A DNA stretch of 56,676 nt. It comes from Xanthobacteraceae bacterium. GTDB lineage: Bacteria > Pseudomonadota > Alphaproteobacteria > Rhizobiales > Xanthobacteraceae. The translations under genes and the position numbers were made by a program. Each line of letters opens with the position of its first letter. The stretch's first letter is position 1. Location: positions 1-56,676 of the forward strand of contig JAIESI010000165.1 in the NCBI GenBank assembly GCA_019746135.1. The letters are read 5' to 3'. This document shows, piece by piece, positions 36,555 to 45,070 of the stretch. Below the pieces are notes generated by a model. The model saw nothing but the letters and a program-made list of their open reading frames with translations. It was not told the origin of the DNA and made no database searches.

Positions 36555-37319
36555 TTACATCCGCTCCGCCGCCGGCAACGCACCGCTGTGGATGCCGCAC
36601 TCGGTCTTGCCGCGGCCGCGCCAGCGTCCAGCGCGGGGGGCTTCGCCGGGTGCGCCGGCGCTGGTGCAGGGCATGCAGCCGGCCGACGTGAAGCCGTGGC
36701 GCTCGAGCGGATGGCGGGGCAGTCCGGCGTCGTCGAACAGGTCGGCGAGCTCGGCCGGGCTTGCCTGCGCGAGCGGATTGAACTTCAGCCGCGAGCCTTC
36801 GACCTCGACCACCGACAGCGCGCTGCGCTCACCGCCGTGGAAGCGCTTGCGGCCGTTGATCCAGCCGTCGAAGGCTGAAAGGGCCGTGGCAAGCGGCGCG
36901 ACCTTGCGCAGATTGCAGCAGGCGTCGGGATCGCGCGACCACAGGTCGGCGTCCGGATCGCGCCTCGTGACCGTGGGGGTGTCCGGCCTGATGGTGCGCA
37001 CGTCGGCGAGGCGGAGCTGCTCGACGAGCGTGTCGCGATAGGCGAGCGTCTCGGGAAACAGCCAGCCGGTGTCGAGAAACAGCACCGGCAGCGAGCGGTC
37101 GACGTCGGCGACATGTTTGAGCAGCACCGCGGACTCGGTGCCGAACGACGAGACCACCGCAAGCTTGCCGCGCGGCACCGCATGCGCCGCGGCGTCGATG
37201 ATCTCGGCGGGGGAGGCCGCGGCGAGCGCCCGGTTCAGCGCCGTGGTGACCATCCGCAACAACCCGGCTTCGGTCGCGGGCGCGACGTTGCCGATGTTCT
37301 GGTGGACGCAAGGATGCAT
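36555..37319 (-). CDS. cysH: Assimilatory adenylyl-sulfate (APS) reductase
   Basis: A 254-residue reductase that makes sulfite from activated sulfate using thioredoxin. The N-terminal adenylyl-binding loop is VVSSFGTESAVLLK, followed by FLDTGWLFPET. The [4Fe-4S] signature of the APS-using type is present: CC in DACCNLRK and CxxC in GCMPCTSA. The catalytic cysteine is in KTECGIH near the C terminus. ATG at 37319 is chosen over a TTG three codons earlier. No cysD, cysN or cysI is in the window, so it is separated from the rest of sulfate assimilation. It converges with phoH, 22 bp apart. Confidence 0.9.
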   Translation of the reverse strand: MHPCVHQNIGNVAPATEAGLLRMVTTALNRALAAASPAEIIDAAAHAVPRGKLAVVSSFGTESAVLLKHVADVDRSLPVLFLDTGWLFPETLAYRDTLVEQLRLADVRTIRPDTPTVTRRDPDADLWSRDPDACCNLRKVAPLATALSAFDGWINGRKRFHGGERSALSVVEVEGSRLKFNPLAQASPAELADLFDDAGLPRHPLERHGFTSAGCMPCTSAGAPGEAPRAGRWRGRGKTECGIHSGALPAAERM

Positions 37320-37502
37320 GAGCCTCAAGCCGATGGGCAGGGAACGCGAAGCGTCCCACCGATATGCTGTGCGGTGATATCGGCGTAAAGGGAACAGGAT
37401 TGCAAAGATGTGCGCTTCGGAGTGCGGCTGTTCTTGAAACCTGTGCAGCGCGGAAGGGCCGGTTCGCGCGGCTGTTTTTCGCGGATTTTCGACCGTTTTA
37501 TT

Positions 37503-38489
37503 CTACGGCCGCCGGGCCAGAACCAGCGCGCCGTTTTCCAGTCCGAGCAGCACCGCCGGACGGCCGGCGGCATCGCCGACGAGCGCGAAGTCGGTCACGG
37601 CGTGCGACGGCAGCGCGATGCTGCCGATCTCCCGGACGCCCGGCACAAACGCGATCAGCCTGAGCCTTCGCCGGTCGAACGAGGCGATGGCGAGGTCGGG
37701 ACGGCCGTCGCCGTCGAAGTCGGCGACCGCGCTCATGCGTTGTGCCCGTGAGCCGCTGACGTGGTTCGACACGTCGCCGAGCTCCAGCGCCTTGTGCAGG
37801 GCGTTGTCGCGGAAGCTCCAGAGCTCCAGCCGGCCGACCGCATGCGGCATCCGCACCACCGCGACGTTGGGGTGGCCGTCGCCGTTGAAGTCGGCAATGC
37901 CTGCGGGGTTGAGCCAGCGGTGCGGCGCGCCGGTCGGCGGCGTCTCGGCGACGATCTGGTAGCGGCCGTCGCGCTCGCCGATGACCGCCAGCGCCGAGCC
38001 GCGCGTCACGTGCGACTTTACGACCACGACCTTGTCGGAGCCGCCGAGCGGGGCGATGCGTGGCCTCAAGTCCTCGAACACCGCGTCGGGCGGGAGCGTG
38101 ACGACGTCGCGCCGCCCGTCGCGCCGCTCGACGACGAGGCTCTCGGCCTCGATCGCGTCGCCGAGCACGCCGTGGTCGTAGCGGTTGGTCGGATCGGCGA
38201 GCCAGGCGCGCGCCACCTCGCGCGGGCCCTCGGCGATGATGCCGTCGGGCAGCGCATTGAGCGGCAGCGGCCGTTGCGAGGGGCCGGCGGTGGCGACCAG
38301 GCGATGGCGGTTGCCGTCATGATGCAGGCGAAACCAGCCCGCCCCGATCAGCACCACCGGCCCGCCGGGCAGCGTCTCGATCACCTTCACCGGGCCGGCC
38401 GCGGGGATGGTCTGGAGGACCCAGTCGGCCGCTCGGCCGGGCGCGGCGAAGGTCGTGGCAGCGGCGATCGCAACCAGCGCCCGGATCAC
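37503..38489 (-). CDS. Exported FG-GAP/VCBS repeat protein
   Basis: A 328-residue protein with a signal peptide (IRALVAIAAATTFAAPGRA). It contains beta-propeller-type repeats with calcium-loop motifs: IADFNGDGHPNVAVV near residue 210 and VADFDGDGRPDLAIA near 255. Such FG-GAP repeats occur in integrin-like and secreted sugar- or protein-binding proteins; function here is unknown. The GTG start overlaps the stop codon of the SDR gene by 4 bp (GTGA), so the two are translationally coupled, an odd pairing of a cytoplasmic enzyme with an exported repeat protein. Confidence 0.78.
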   Translation of the reverse strand: MIRALVAIAAATTFAAPGRAADWVLQTIPAAGPVKVIETLPGGPVVLIGAGWFRLHHDGNRHRLVATAGPSQRPLPLNALPDGIIAEGPREVARAWLADPTNRYDHGVLGDAIEAESLVVERRDGRRDVVTLPPDAVFEDLRPRIAPLGGSDKVVVVKSHVTRGSALAVIGERDGRYQIVAETPPTGAPHRWLNPAGIADFNGDGHPNVAVVRMPHAVGRLELWSFRDNALHKALELGDVSNHVSGSRAQRMSAVADFDGDGRPDLAIASFDRRRLRLIAFVPGVREIGSIALPSHAVTDFALVGDAAGRPAVLLGLENGALVLARRP

Positions 38490-39241
38490 ACGTGCTGGCC
38501 GCCGTTGATGTGGATTTCCGCGCCGTTCACGTAGGACGAGGTCTCGGTGCACAGCACGTAGATGATCTTGGCCACCTCGTCGGTGGTGCCGAGCCGGTGC
38601 AGCGGAATGTGGGGGATGATCTGCTCGGTGCCGGGCGAAAGAATTGCGGTGTCGATCTCGCCCGGCGCAATCGCGTTGACGCGGATGCCGAGCGGGCCGA
38701 AGTCGGCGGCCATCTCGCGCGTGAGCGCCGCGAGCGCGGCCTTCGAGGTGCCGTAGGCCGAGCCGGCAAACGGATGCACGCGCGAGCCTGCGATCGAGGT
38801 GACGTTCACCACCGAGCCCTTGGTCGCGGCAAGCTCCTTGACGAGGCCGCGCGCCAGCATGATCGGTGCAAAGAAGTTCACCTGGAACACCTGCTGCCAG
38901 ACGTCGAGCGTGGTTTCGATCGAGGAGAGCCGCTTGCCGCCCTCGGCCTTGGGCGAGATCGCGGCGTTGTTGACCAGCGCATGCAGCTCGCCGTCGGTCA
39001 GCCGCCGCTTGATCTCGTCGATGGCGTGCCCGGTGTTCTTGGGATCCGCGAGGTCGACCTGGATGTGATCCTCGGGCCCCATCTCCCACGGGCAGTTCTC
39101 GGGAAACGGATGACGCGAGCAGGTGATGATGCGCCAGCCCGCCGCCGAGAAGCGCTTCACCGTCGCGTGTCCGATACCGCGGCTTGCTCCGGTGAGCAGC
39201 AGCGTGCGGCGGGGGTGGTTGGTCTGCGGCGCGGTGGTCAT
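38486..39241 (-). CDS. Short-chain dehydrogenase/reductase
   Basis: A 251-residue classical SDR. The NAD(P)-binding motif is TGASRGIG, the structural NNAAIS follows near residue 91, and the catalytic Ser-Tyr-Lys set is in VTSIAGSR and YGTSKAAL. GEIDTAILSPG and the C-terminal YVNGAEIHINGG are typical. Substrate is unknown; the pattern is that of 3-oxoacyl reductase-like or glucose-dehydrogenase-like SDRs. It is 13 bp downstream of pdxH and overlaps the FG-GAP gene. Confidence 0.9.
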   Translation of the reverse strand: MTTAPQTNHPRRTLLLTGASRGIGHATVKRFSAAGWRIITCSRHPFPENCPWEMGPEDHIQVDLADPKNTGHAIDEIKRRLTDGELHALVNNAAISPKAEGGKRLSSIETTLDVWQQVFQVNFFAPIMLARGLVKELAATKGSVVNVTSIAGSRVHPFAGSAYGTSKAALAALTREMAADFGPLGIRVNAIAPGEIDTAILSPGTEQIIPHIPLHRLGTTDEVAKIIYVLCTETSSYVNGAEIHINGGQHV

Positions 39242-39254
39242 GACCGACAGTAAC

Positions 39255-39896
39255 TTAAGGATAGAGCCGCGTCTTGCCCCAGGGAGCGCCAGCGCGGTCG
39301 CGGCGGAACTCGACCCGCTCGTGCAGCCGGAACGGGCGGTCTTCCCAGAACTCGATGCTCATTGGAATCACTCGAAAGCCCGACCAGGTCGGCGGCCGCG
39401 GCACCGGGCTGATCGCGAACTTGGCAGTGTAGCGCGCGATCGCCTTCTCGAAGGCAAGGCGGCTTTCCAGCGGTGCGGATTGCTTTGACGCCCAGGCGCC
39501 GATCTGGGCAAGGCGTGCGCGGCTTGCGAAATAGGCATCGGCCTCGGCCTCGGACACGAGCTCGACCGGGCCGCGCAGCCGCACCTGCCGCCGCAGCGAT
39601 TTCCAGTGGAACAGGAGCGCCGCCTTGGGCACGGCGGCGAGCTCCTTGCCCTTCTGGCTTTCCATGTTGGTGTAGAAGACCGCGCCCTGCGCGTCGAAGC
39701 CCTTGAGCAGCACCATGCGCACGTCAGGCAGGCCATCGGCATCGACGGTCGCGACCGACATCGCGTTGGGGTCGTTCGGTTCGGATTTGGTGGCTTGCTC
39801 GAGCCACTCCGCGAAAAGCCGCATGGGCTCTTCGGACGCGGTGAAATCACCAACCGTTAACCCCGCCGTGCGATCTATCGGAGCTGCATCGGACAT
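39255..39896 (-). CDS. pdxH: Pyridoxamine 5'-phosphate oxidase
   Basis: A 213-residue FMN enzyme that oxidises pyridoxamine- or pyridoxine-5'-phosphate to pyridoxal phosphate, the last step of vitamin B6 synthesis and salvage. Signatures are [23 protein letters not shown] in part, [30 protein letters not shown] and the C-terminal [13 protein letters not shown] ... RLYP. Full length. It begins a minus-strand group with the SDR and FG-GAP genes and diverges from the surface lipoprotein gene over 74 bp. Confidence 0.97.
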   Translation of the reverse strand: MSDAAPIDRTAGLTVGDFTASEEPMRLFAEWLEQATKSEPNDPNAMSVATVDADGLPDVRMVLLKGFDAQGAVFYTNMESQKGKELAAVPKAALLFHWKSLRRQVRLRGPVELVSEAEADAYFASRARLAQIGAWASKQSAPLESRLAFEKAIARYTAKFAISPVPRPPTWSGFRVIPMSIEFWEDRPFRLHERVEFRRDRAGAPWGKTRLYP

Positions 39897-39970
39897 CTGT
39901 GCTGGAGTACCCTATGGCCGGCCCGGTGGCAGGACGCGCGAACCGGCTGCCCCTATATAGTGGAACCGCT

Positions 39971-40486
39971 GTGACAAGCCTACGGCTGGGCCTCCGCCTG
40001 GGCGTGGTCCTGGCATGCGGGCTGATGGCGTCCGGCTGCGCGGTATCGGGCGGAATGGGTAACCTGTTCGCCAAGGGCAAGGCCTCGGACGGGCCGGTGC
40101 AAGGGAGCGTCCAGGCGAGCGCGCTCGCCCACGACGAGGTGACCGGCTCCACGGCTGCGCCGACCTTGCGCGCATCGGCCGCGGCGGCAACCTCCGGCCT
40201 TCCCTCCGAGACCGACCTGGTGTTCGCCCGCATGGCCATCGTCGAGGTGCTCAAGCGCGGCAGCAAAGAGGTGAGTGCGCCGTGGGAGAACCCGTCGAGC
40301 GGCGCGCGCGGCACCGTCACGCCGATCGCCAACGCCTATGCCCGCGACGGGGCGACCTGTCACGATTTCCTGGCGAGCTATGTCCGCCGGGGCAGCCCGG
40401 AAAGCTGGATGCAGGGCCAGGCCTGCCGCGCGGGCAAGCGCGACGCCTGGGAGGTCAGGAGCCTCCGTCCGTGGACGCGCTCCTGA
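39971..40486 (+). CDS. RT0821/Lpp0805 family surface lipoprotein
   Basis: A 171-residue protein from a GTG. A lipoprotein signal (LRLGLRLGVVLACGLMASGC) begins at once, while the ATG at 39914 would place 19 extra residues ahead of it and would overlap a likely -10 box (TATATAG near 39953). The C-terminal half carries the family pattern WENPSSGARGTVTPI and CHDFLASYVRRG ... GQACR ... WEVRSL. Relatives are outer-membrane or surface antigens of Rickettsiales and rhizobia with no known activity. It diverges from pdxH. Confidence 0.82.
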   Translation: MTSLRLGLRLGVVLACGLMASGCAVSGGMGNLFAKGKASDGPVQGSVQASALAHDEVTGSTAAPTLRASAAAATSGLPSETDLVFARMAIVEVLKRGSKEVSAPWENPSSGARGTVTPIANAYARDGATCHDFLASYVRRGSPESWMQGQACRAGKRDAWEVRSLRPWTRS

Positions 40487-40614
40487 GAGACGCGATGTTG
40501 AGCGGCATTTTGCCCAATATTGCGTCCTGACTGAATCGACACCACATAGTAGGCAGAATTAGGCTGGTGGCTGCGTGCAAACGCGGCCGGTGGGACTTGT
40601 CTGGAGCTTTCAGG

Positions 40615-41655
40615 ATGCGCGACCCCTACGACGTGTTGGGGGTGCAGAAGAACGCGAGCGGGGCGACGATCAAGAGCGCCTTCCGCAAGCTCGCCAAGAA
40701 GCTGCATCCCGACGCGAACAAGAACGACAAGACGGCGGCGGCGAAGTTCGCCGAGCTGAACGCCGCCTATGAGATCGTCGGCGACGAGGACAAGCGCAAG
40801 GCGTTCGACCGCGGCGAGATCGACGCCGAAGGAAAGCCGCGCTTCCAAGGCTTTCCTGGTGGAGGCTTCCCGGGCGGCGGCGCGGGCCGTGGCGCCGGTG
40901 GCGGTCCTTGGGGCCACGCCGGCGGCCCGCAAGGCGACAGCCATTTCGAAAGCTTCACCTGGGGGCCGGGCGGCTTCCAGCGCCACGGCGGCGGTCCCGG
41001 CTCGGCTGGGGCCGGAGGTGGCGGCTTCGACGACATTCTGAAGGAGATGTTCGGCGGCACGGCTGGCGCGGGAACGCGCGGCAGACGCCGCACGCAATTC
41101 GAGCCGGATGATTTCGGCCAGACGGCGACCGGTCAGGACGTCTCCGGCACCGTGACCATCACGCTCGAGGAGGTTGCGAGCGGCGCCACGCGCCGCGTGC
41201 ACCTGCCGACCGGCAAGGAGGTCGAGGCGAAAATCCCGGCGGGCCTGTCCGACGGCCAGACCATCCGGCTGAAGGGGCAGGGACTCCCGGGCATGGGTGG
41301 CGGACCTGCGGGCGACGCGCTGATCACGGTTTCGGTCGCGCCCCATGCCAGGTTCGAACGCGACGGCTCAAACCTGCGGCTGGAGCTGCCGGTGACACTC
41401 TACGAAGCGGTGCTCGGCGGCCGCGTGCGCGTGCCGACGCTCGACGGCGCGGTCGAGCTTGCCATTCCGGCCAACACCAGCTCCGGCCGCACGCTGCGCG
41501 TGAAGGGCAAGGGGCTGCCGGGCAAGGACGGCACCGGCGATCTCTACGCGACGGTGCGGATCGTGCTGCCCGATCAGCCCGATCCCGAGCTCGAGGCGCT
41601 CATGAAAAAATGGCGCGACGGCAAGCCCTACGATCCGCGGCGCGACAGGAGCTGA
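40615..41655 (+). CDS. DnaJ/CbpA-like co-chaperone
   Basis: A 346-residue type-II J protein. The J domain covers residues 1-66 with HPD in KLHPDANKN. A glycine/phenylalanine-rich linker follows (about 75-150), with no zinc-finger CxxCxGxG. The DnaJ C-terminal substrate-binding domains run from GTVTITLEEVASGATRRVHLP to the end (TLDGAVELAIP, LRVKGKGLPG). It would stimulate DnaK, like CbpA. ATG has GGAG nine bases upstream. Its last 28 bp overlap the end of the convergent anti-sigma gene. Confidence 0.93.
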   Translation: MRDPYDVLGVQKNASGATIKSAFRKLAKKLHPDANKNDKTAAAKFAELNAAYEIVGDEDKRKAFDRGEIDAEGKPRFQGFPGGGFPGGGAGRGAGGGPWGHAGGPQGDSHFESFTWGPGGFQRHGGGPGSAGAGGGGFDDILKEMFGGTAGAGTRGRRRTQFEPDDFGQTATGQDVSGTVTITLEEVASGATRRVHLPTGKEVEAKIPAGLSDGQTIRLKGQGLPGMGGGPAGDALITVSVAPHARFERDGSNLRLELPVTLYEAVLGGRVRVPTLDGAVELAIPANTSSGRTLRVKGKGLPGKDGTGDLYATVRIVLPDQPDPELEALMKKWRDGKPYDPRRDRS

Positions 41656-42440
41656 GTGGACGAACTGCGCTGCGGCACGGCCCGGTTTTCCAGCTGCTCG
41701 TAAGCGGCGCTGGCAATCGCCTTCAGCCGCGCCCGGTCCTTCGGGCCGCTGAGCGCCCAGCCGTAATTGCCCTCGATCCAGCGCACCGAGCCGAAGTTGT
41801 TGCTGTCGTCGTAGCGGAACGCGCTGCGCTGCGCCTCCACCTTCGAGCAATAGATGGTGAAGCGCTCGCCGTTGGCGCCCTCGTACATGATCAGCGCGGC
41901 CGGGCCGTTCGGGGCCGGCAAGAGCCTGCCGCCGAGCAGCTTCAGGCCGAACACGCTGAGGTCCGGGGCCCGCAGCGTCGTGCCGATGCGCCGCGACAGC
42001 CACGGCAGCAGATGGGCCTCTTCCGCCTTGACCTCGATCGGATGCCGCACCTCGCCGATGTAAAGCCTGTGCGCGCCAAGCGCGTCGCTCGCAAACACCT
42101 GCACCTGGTCGGGGGCCGCGGCCGACGCGCCGTGCGCGAACCAGCCGGCGACGCCGCCGACCAGGAAGGCCAGCAGCGAGGCCGCGGCCGCGACCGCGCC
42201 CCAGGAGCGGCGGGTCCGCATGATGCTCTGAAGCTTCAGCCGGTTCGGCACCGTCTCGTCGCCGACATCGCCGAAGCGGGCGCGGATCTCCTCGGCCTGG
42301 GCGCGCCAGGCGGCGACGCGGGCTGCGTCTTCCGGATGAGTTGCGAGCCACGCCTCGACCGCTTCGCGGCGTCCGGCGGGCAACTCGCCGTCGACGTGCA
42401 GGTGAAGCTCGTACTCGGTCACAGGGGTCTGGTCGACCAT
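41628..42440 (-). CDS. Anti-sigma factor with one membrane helix
   Basis: A 270-residue membrane protein. The N-terminal cytoplasmic part has the anti-sigma features (ELHLHVDGELPAGRREAVEAWL, a ChrR/RsiW-like domain without the zinc HxxxCxxC). One helix follows at about residues 82-102 (WGAVAAAASLLAFLVGGVAGWFAHG) and a periplasmic domain of 165 residues. It lies 16 bp after the ECF sigma gene on the same strand, the normal order for a sigma/anti-sigma pair. It probably holds the sigma factor until an envelope signal is sensed; signal unknown. Confidence 0.85.
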   Translation of the reverse strand: MVDQTPVTEYELHLHVDGELPAGRREAVEAWLATHPEDAARVAAWRAQAEEIRARFGDVGDETVPNRLKLQSIMRTRRSWGAVAAAASLLAFLVGGVAGWFAHGASAAAPDQVQVFASDALGAHRLYIGEVRHPIEVKAEEAHLLPWLSRRIGTTLRAPDLSVFGLKLLGGRLLPAPNGPAALIMYEGANGERFTIYCSKVEAQRSAFRYDDSNNFGSVRWIEGNYGWALSGPKDRARLKAIASAAYEQLENRAVPQRSSSTQLLSRRGS

Positions 42441-42456
42441 CGTTGCACCTTTCTTG

Positions 42457-42948
42457 TTATTTGATGCGGCGGAGCGCCGGGCGCTCGCCGTCGAGATAGG
42501 ATTTGATCTGGGCACGCGCACGCGCCAGACGCGACATCACTGTGCCGATCGGCACGCCTTGGACCTCGGCAACCTCTCGATAGGTCAGGCCTTCGAGCAC
42601 GACCAGCAGCAGCGCTTCGCGCTGCTCGTCGACCAGCAGCGCAAGCGCCCGCTCGATATCGCGCCCGCCGGCTTCGGGACCTGCCGCGTCGGCGGCGTCG
42701 TGGTCCTCGATCGGCGTGAGCGTCGGCCGCCGCGCGAGCGAGCGGAGCCGGTTGCGGTTGAGGTTGGTCAAAATCGTATAGAGCCAGCTGCGGACGTCGC
42801 CGCCGTGAAACAGATGCTCGGAGCGCAGCGCCCGCACCAGCGTGTCCTGGACGAGGTCGTCGGCGGTCTCGGCGTCGCGCGTCAAGGCCCGCGCGTAGCG
42901 GCGCAGCGCCGGAATCGCCGCCTCGACGTCATGGTGGAATGTGCTCAA
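42457..42948 (-). CDS. ECF-type RNA polymerase sigma factor
   Basis: A 163-residue sigma-70 factor with only regions 2 and 4. Region 2 is ALRRYARALTRDAETADDLVQDTLVRAL with SWLYTILTN; region 4 is LLLVVLEGLTYREVAEVQGVPIGTVMSRLARARAQI. It directs transcription of a small regulon, and the gene pair with the membrane anti-sigma factor (41628-42440) is likely autoregulated. I could not identify a GGAAC-type promoter with confidence in the 247-bp gap before fabI. Confidence 0.93.
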   Translation of the reverse strand: MSTFHHDVEAAIPALRRYARALTRDAETADDLVQDTLVRALRSEHLFHGGDVRSWLYTILTNLNRNRLRSLARRPTLTPIEDHDAADAAGPEAGGRDIERALALLVDEQREALLLVVLEGLTYREVAEVQGVPIGTVMSRLARARAQIKSYLDGERPALRRIK

Positions 42949-43195
42949 CCGATGCCCCGCGATCTCGCGTCATTTTCGACCGGAAAAACACCGCCGGCTG
43001 GCCACATATTCCATTCACTGAAGGTGATTTGCCCGCGCGATTCGCATGTTAACGCTGGCGCGCCGCGTTGGGCAGCGCGCTTGAAGGCCTTGGGAGCCTA
43101 TGTCACAAGGACCCATTGTTCGCGCATGGCCGTTTCCGAAAGCACCACGTCCGCTTTCGGGCTCGTGCCCGGGACGCCGGTAAAGTGGGCAGATC

Positions 43196-44020
43196 ATGGC
43201 GGAACTCGCAGGTCTGATGCGCGGCAAGCGCGGCCTCGTTCTCGGGGTCGCCAACAACCGCTCGCTCGCCTGGGGCATCGCCCGCGCCTGCCGCGCGCAG
43301 GGGGCCGAGATCGGCCTGACCTACCAGGGCGATGCGCTGAAGAAGCGCGTGGTGCCGCTGGCGCAGGAGATCGGTGCCAGGATTTTCGGCCATTGCGATG
43401 TTCTGGATTCTTCGAGCATCGACGCCGTGTTCGCGGCCGCGGAGAAGGAATGGGGCACGCTCGATTTCGTGGTGCATGCGATCGCGTTCTCCGACAAGCA
43501 CGAGCTTGACGGCCGCTATGTCGACACCACGGCGGAGAACTTCAGCAGGACGCTCTCGATCTCCTGCTATTCGTTCGTGGCGATCGCCAAGCGCGCCGAG
43601 AAGCTGATGCCGGACGGCGGCTCGCTGCTGACGCTGACCTACTACGGCGCGGAGAAGTGGATTCCGCATTACAACGTCATGGGCGTGGCGAAGGCTGCGC
43701 TCGAGACGTCGGTGCGCTATCTTGCGGCCGACCTCGGCCAACGGAAAATCCGCGTCAACGCCATCTCGTCGGGGCCGATCAAGACGCTGGCCGCGGCGGG
43801 CATCGGCGACTTCCGCTACATCCTCGGCTGGACCGAGCACAACGCGCCGCTGCGGCGGACGGTGACGACCGAGGAGGTCGGCGATGCCGCGGTGTATCTC
43901 TTGTCGGACATGTCGCGTGGCGTGACCGCGGAAATCCTGCATGTCGACGCGGGCTACAACATCGTCGGCATGAAGCATCCCGACGCGCCGGACATCGACA
44001 TCACCATGTCCAAGGAATAA
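43196..44020 (+). CDS. fabI: Enoyl-[acyl-carrier-protein] reductase FabI
   Basis: A 274-residue NADH-dependent reductase that completes each cycle of fatty-acid elongation. The family-specific nucleotide-binding segment is VLGVANNRSLAWGIA, the catalytic Tyr-X6-Lys is in YNVMGVAKAAL, and LTYYGAEKWIPHYN and ISSGPIKTLAAAGIGDF match FabI. Full length. It begins a plus-strand run with the histidine phosphatase, 25 bp downstream, and then aroC and ribB, an order that is familiar in rhizobial genomes. Confidence 0.97.
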   Translation: MAELAGLMRGKRGLVLGVANNRSLAWGIARACRAQGAEIGLTYQGDALKKRVVPLAQEIGARIFGHCDVLDSSSIDAVFAAAEKEWGTLDFVVHAIAFSDKHELDGRYVDTTAENFSRTLSISCYSFVAIAKRAEKLMPDGGSLLTLTYYGAEKWIPHYNVMGVAKAALETSVRYLAADLGQRKIRVNAISSGPIKTLAAAGIGDFRYILGWTEHNAPLRRTVTTEEVGDAAVYLLSDMSRGVTAEILHVDAGYNIVGMKHPDAPDIDITMSKE

Positions 44021-44045
44021 GGCGGCAGGCCGGGACGAAACCACC

Positions 44046-44645
44046 ATGCCGCAGCCTATCCTGTATTTCGTCCGTCACGGCGAGACGGACTGGAATCGCG
44101 AGCGCCGGCTGCAGGGCCAGCACGATATTCCGCTCAATCCGCTCGGCCGGACCCAGGCGCAGCGCTGCGGCGCGCTGCTGCGGGAGCTGCTTGCGAACGG
44201 CGATCTGGCGATCTCCGATTACGACTACGTGTCGAGCCCGCTCGGCCGCGCCCGCGAGACCATGGAGATCATGCGCGACGCCATGGGGCTCGACCCGAGC
44301 GCCTACCGCACCGACGCGCGGCTGATGGAGATGTCGTTCGGCCGCTGGGAGGGCTTCACCTACGCCGACCTGCAGCAGCGGGAGGCCGCGGCGCTTGCGG
44401 CGCGCGAGCGCGACAAGTGGGGCTTCGTGCTGCCGGGCGGGGAGAGCTACGCGCAGCTCGAGAAGCGGGTGCAGGTGTGGTACGAGGGCGTGGCTCGAGC
44501 GACGGTCGCCTCGGCCCATGGCGGGGTGTGCCGGGCGCTGATGGCGCTGCTCAAGGTCAAGCAGCCGTCCGAGGCGTCGATGGGCGAAGTCGGGCAGGGC
44601 TGCGTCTACGTGTTCAATGGAACCGCAATGACGCGCCACGGGTGA
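44046..44645 (+). CDS. Histidine phosphatase (phosphoglycerate-mutase-like)
   Basis: A 199-residue enzyme of the histidine phosphatase superfamily. The phosphohistidine motif RHGETDWN is at residue 10, followed by LQGQHDIPLN and the second histidine in VASAHGGVCRALM. It is shorter than true dPGM enzymes and more like the cofactor-dependent phosphatases (GpmB, CobC). Substrate unknown. Co-transcribed with fabI and followed by a strong bidirectional terminator. Confidence 0.9.
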   Translation: MPQPILYFVRHGETDWNRERRLQGQHDIPLNPLGRTQAQRCGALLRELLANGDLAISDYDYVSSPLGRARETMEIMRDAMGLDPSAYRTDARLMEMSFGRWEGFTYADLQQREAAALAARERDKWGFVLPGGESYAQLEKRVQVWYEGVARATVASAHGGVCRALMALLKVKQPSEASMGEVGQGCVYVFNGTAMTRHG

Positions 44646-44668
44646 CGGGTTGCCGCAACTCTAAAAAT

Positions 44669-44700
44669 CAAAACGGCCAGACTTTCGTCCGGCCGTTTTG
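44669..44700. terminator. Bidirectional terminator between phosphatase gene and micropeptide
   Basis: Perfect outer arms CAAAACGGCC/GGCCGTTTTG (44669-44678/44691-44700) enclose a further GAC/GTC pair after one mismatch. The A-run on one side and T-run on the other make it work in both directions: for fabI-phosphatase on the plus strand and for the minus-strand micropeptide gene. Confidence 0.85.
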
Positions 44701-44775
44701 GCGAAACACCGCTAGGGCATCTCGCGAATTCTGAAGGTGATGACATCTCGAGCGAGATGGCATCGAGGCTCGAAA

Positions 44776-44823
44776 TTACTTCTTCGAAGCCTTCTTGCCC
44801 TTCTTCTTCTTCTTCATCGCCAT
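44776..44823 (-). CDS. 15-residue lysine-rich micropeptide
   Basis: The minus strand reads MAMKKKKKGKKASKK and stops. Nine of fifteen residues are lysine. An AAGGAAA Shine-Dalgarno sits eight bases upstream of the ATG, and a terminator (44669-44700) follows on the same strand, so the small frame has all the marks of an expressed gene. It is too short for standard gene calling. Very short polylysine-rich peptides of this form could bind RNA, DNA or ribosomes; function unknown. The adjacent 44824-45070 gap (247 bp) is less GC-rich (for example CATTATATTTCC near 44931) and must hold promoters for this gene and for aroC. Confidence 0.55.
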   Translation of the reverse strand: MAMKKKKKGKKASKK

Positions 44824-45070
44824 GGTCGGTTTCCTTTGCGTGAGCGTTAATCGCCGGCAGGTGGTTCAGCCCCTAGCCGCGAATGAGGATGGCACGGCGG
44901 CGTGCGGCGCGCAACTTAAAAATGGAAAAAGCCATTATATTTCCAGAGCTTAACGGGTATTCAGCTTGATATTAACCGTCGTTCAGACACCTGAACGCGC
45001 ATTCATGTCACGACTCCGCTTTGACCCCGGTTGAGGCGCGGGCTACCACACCGCCACAAGCAGAACCCTC

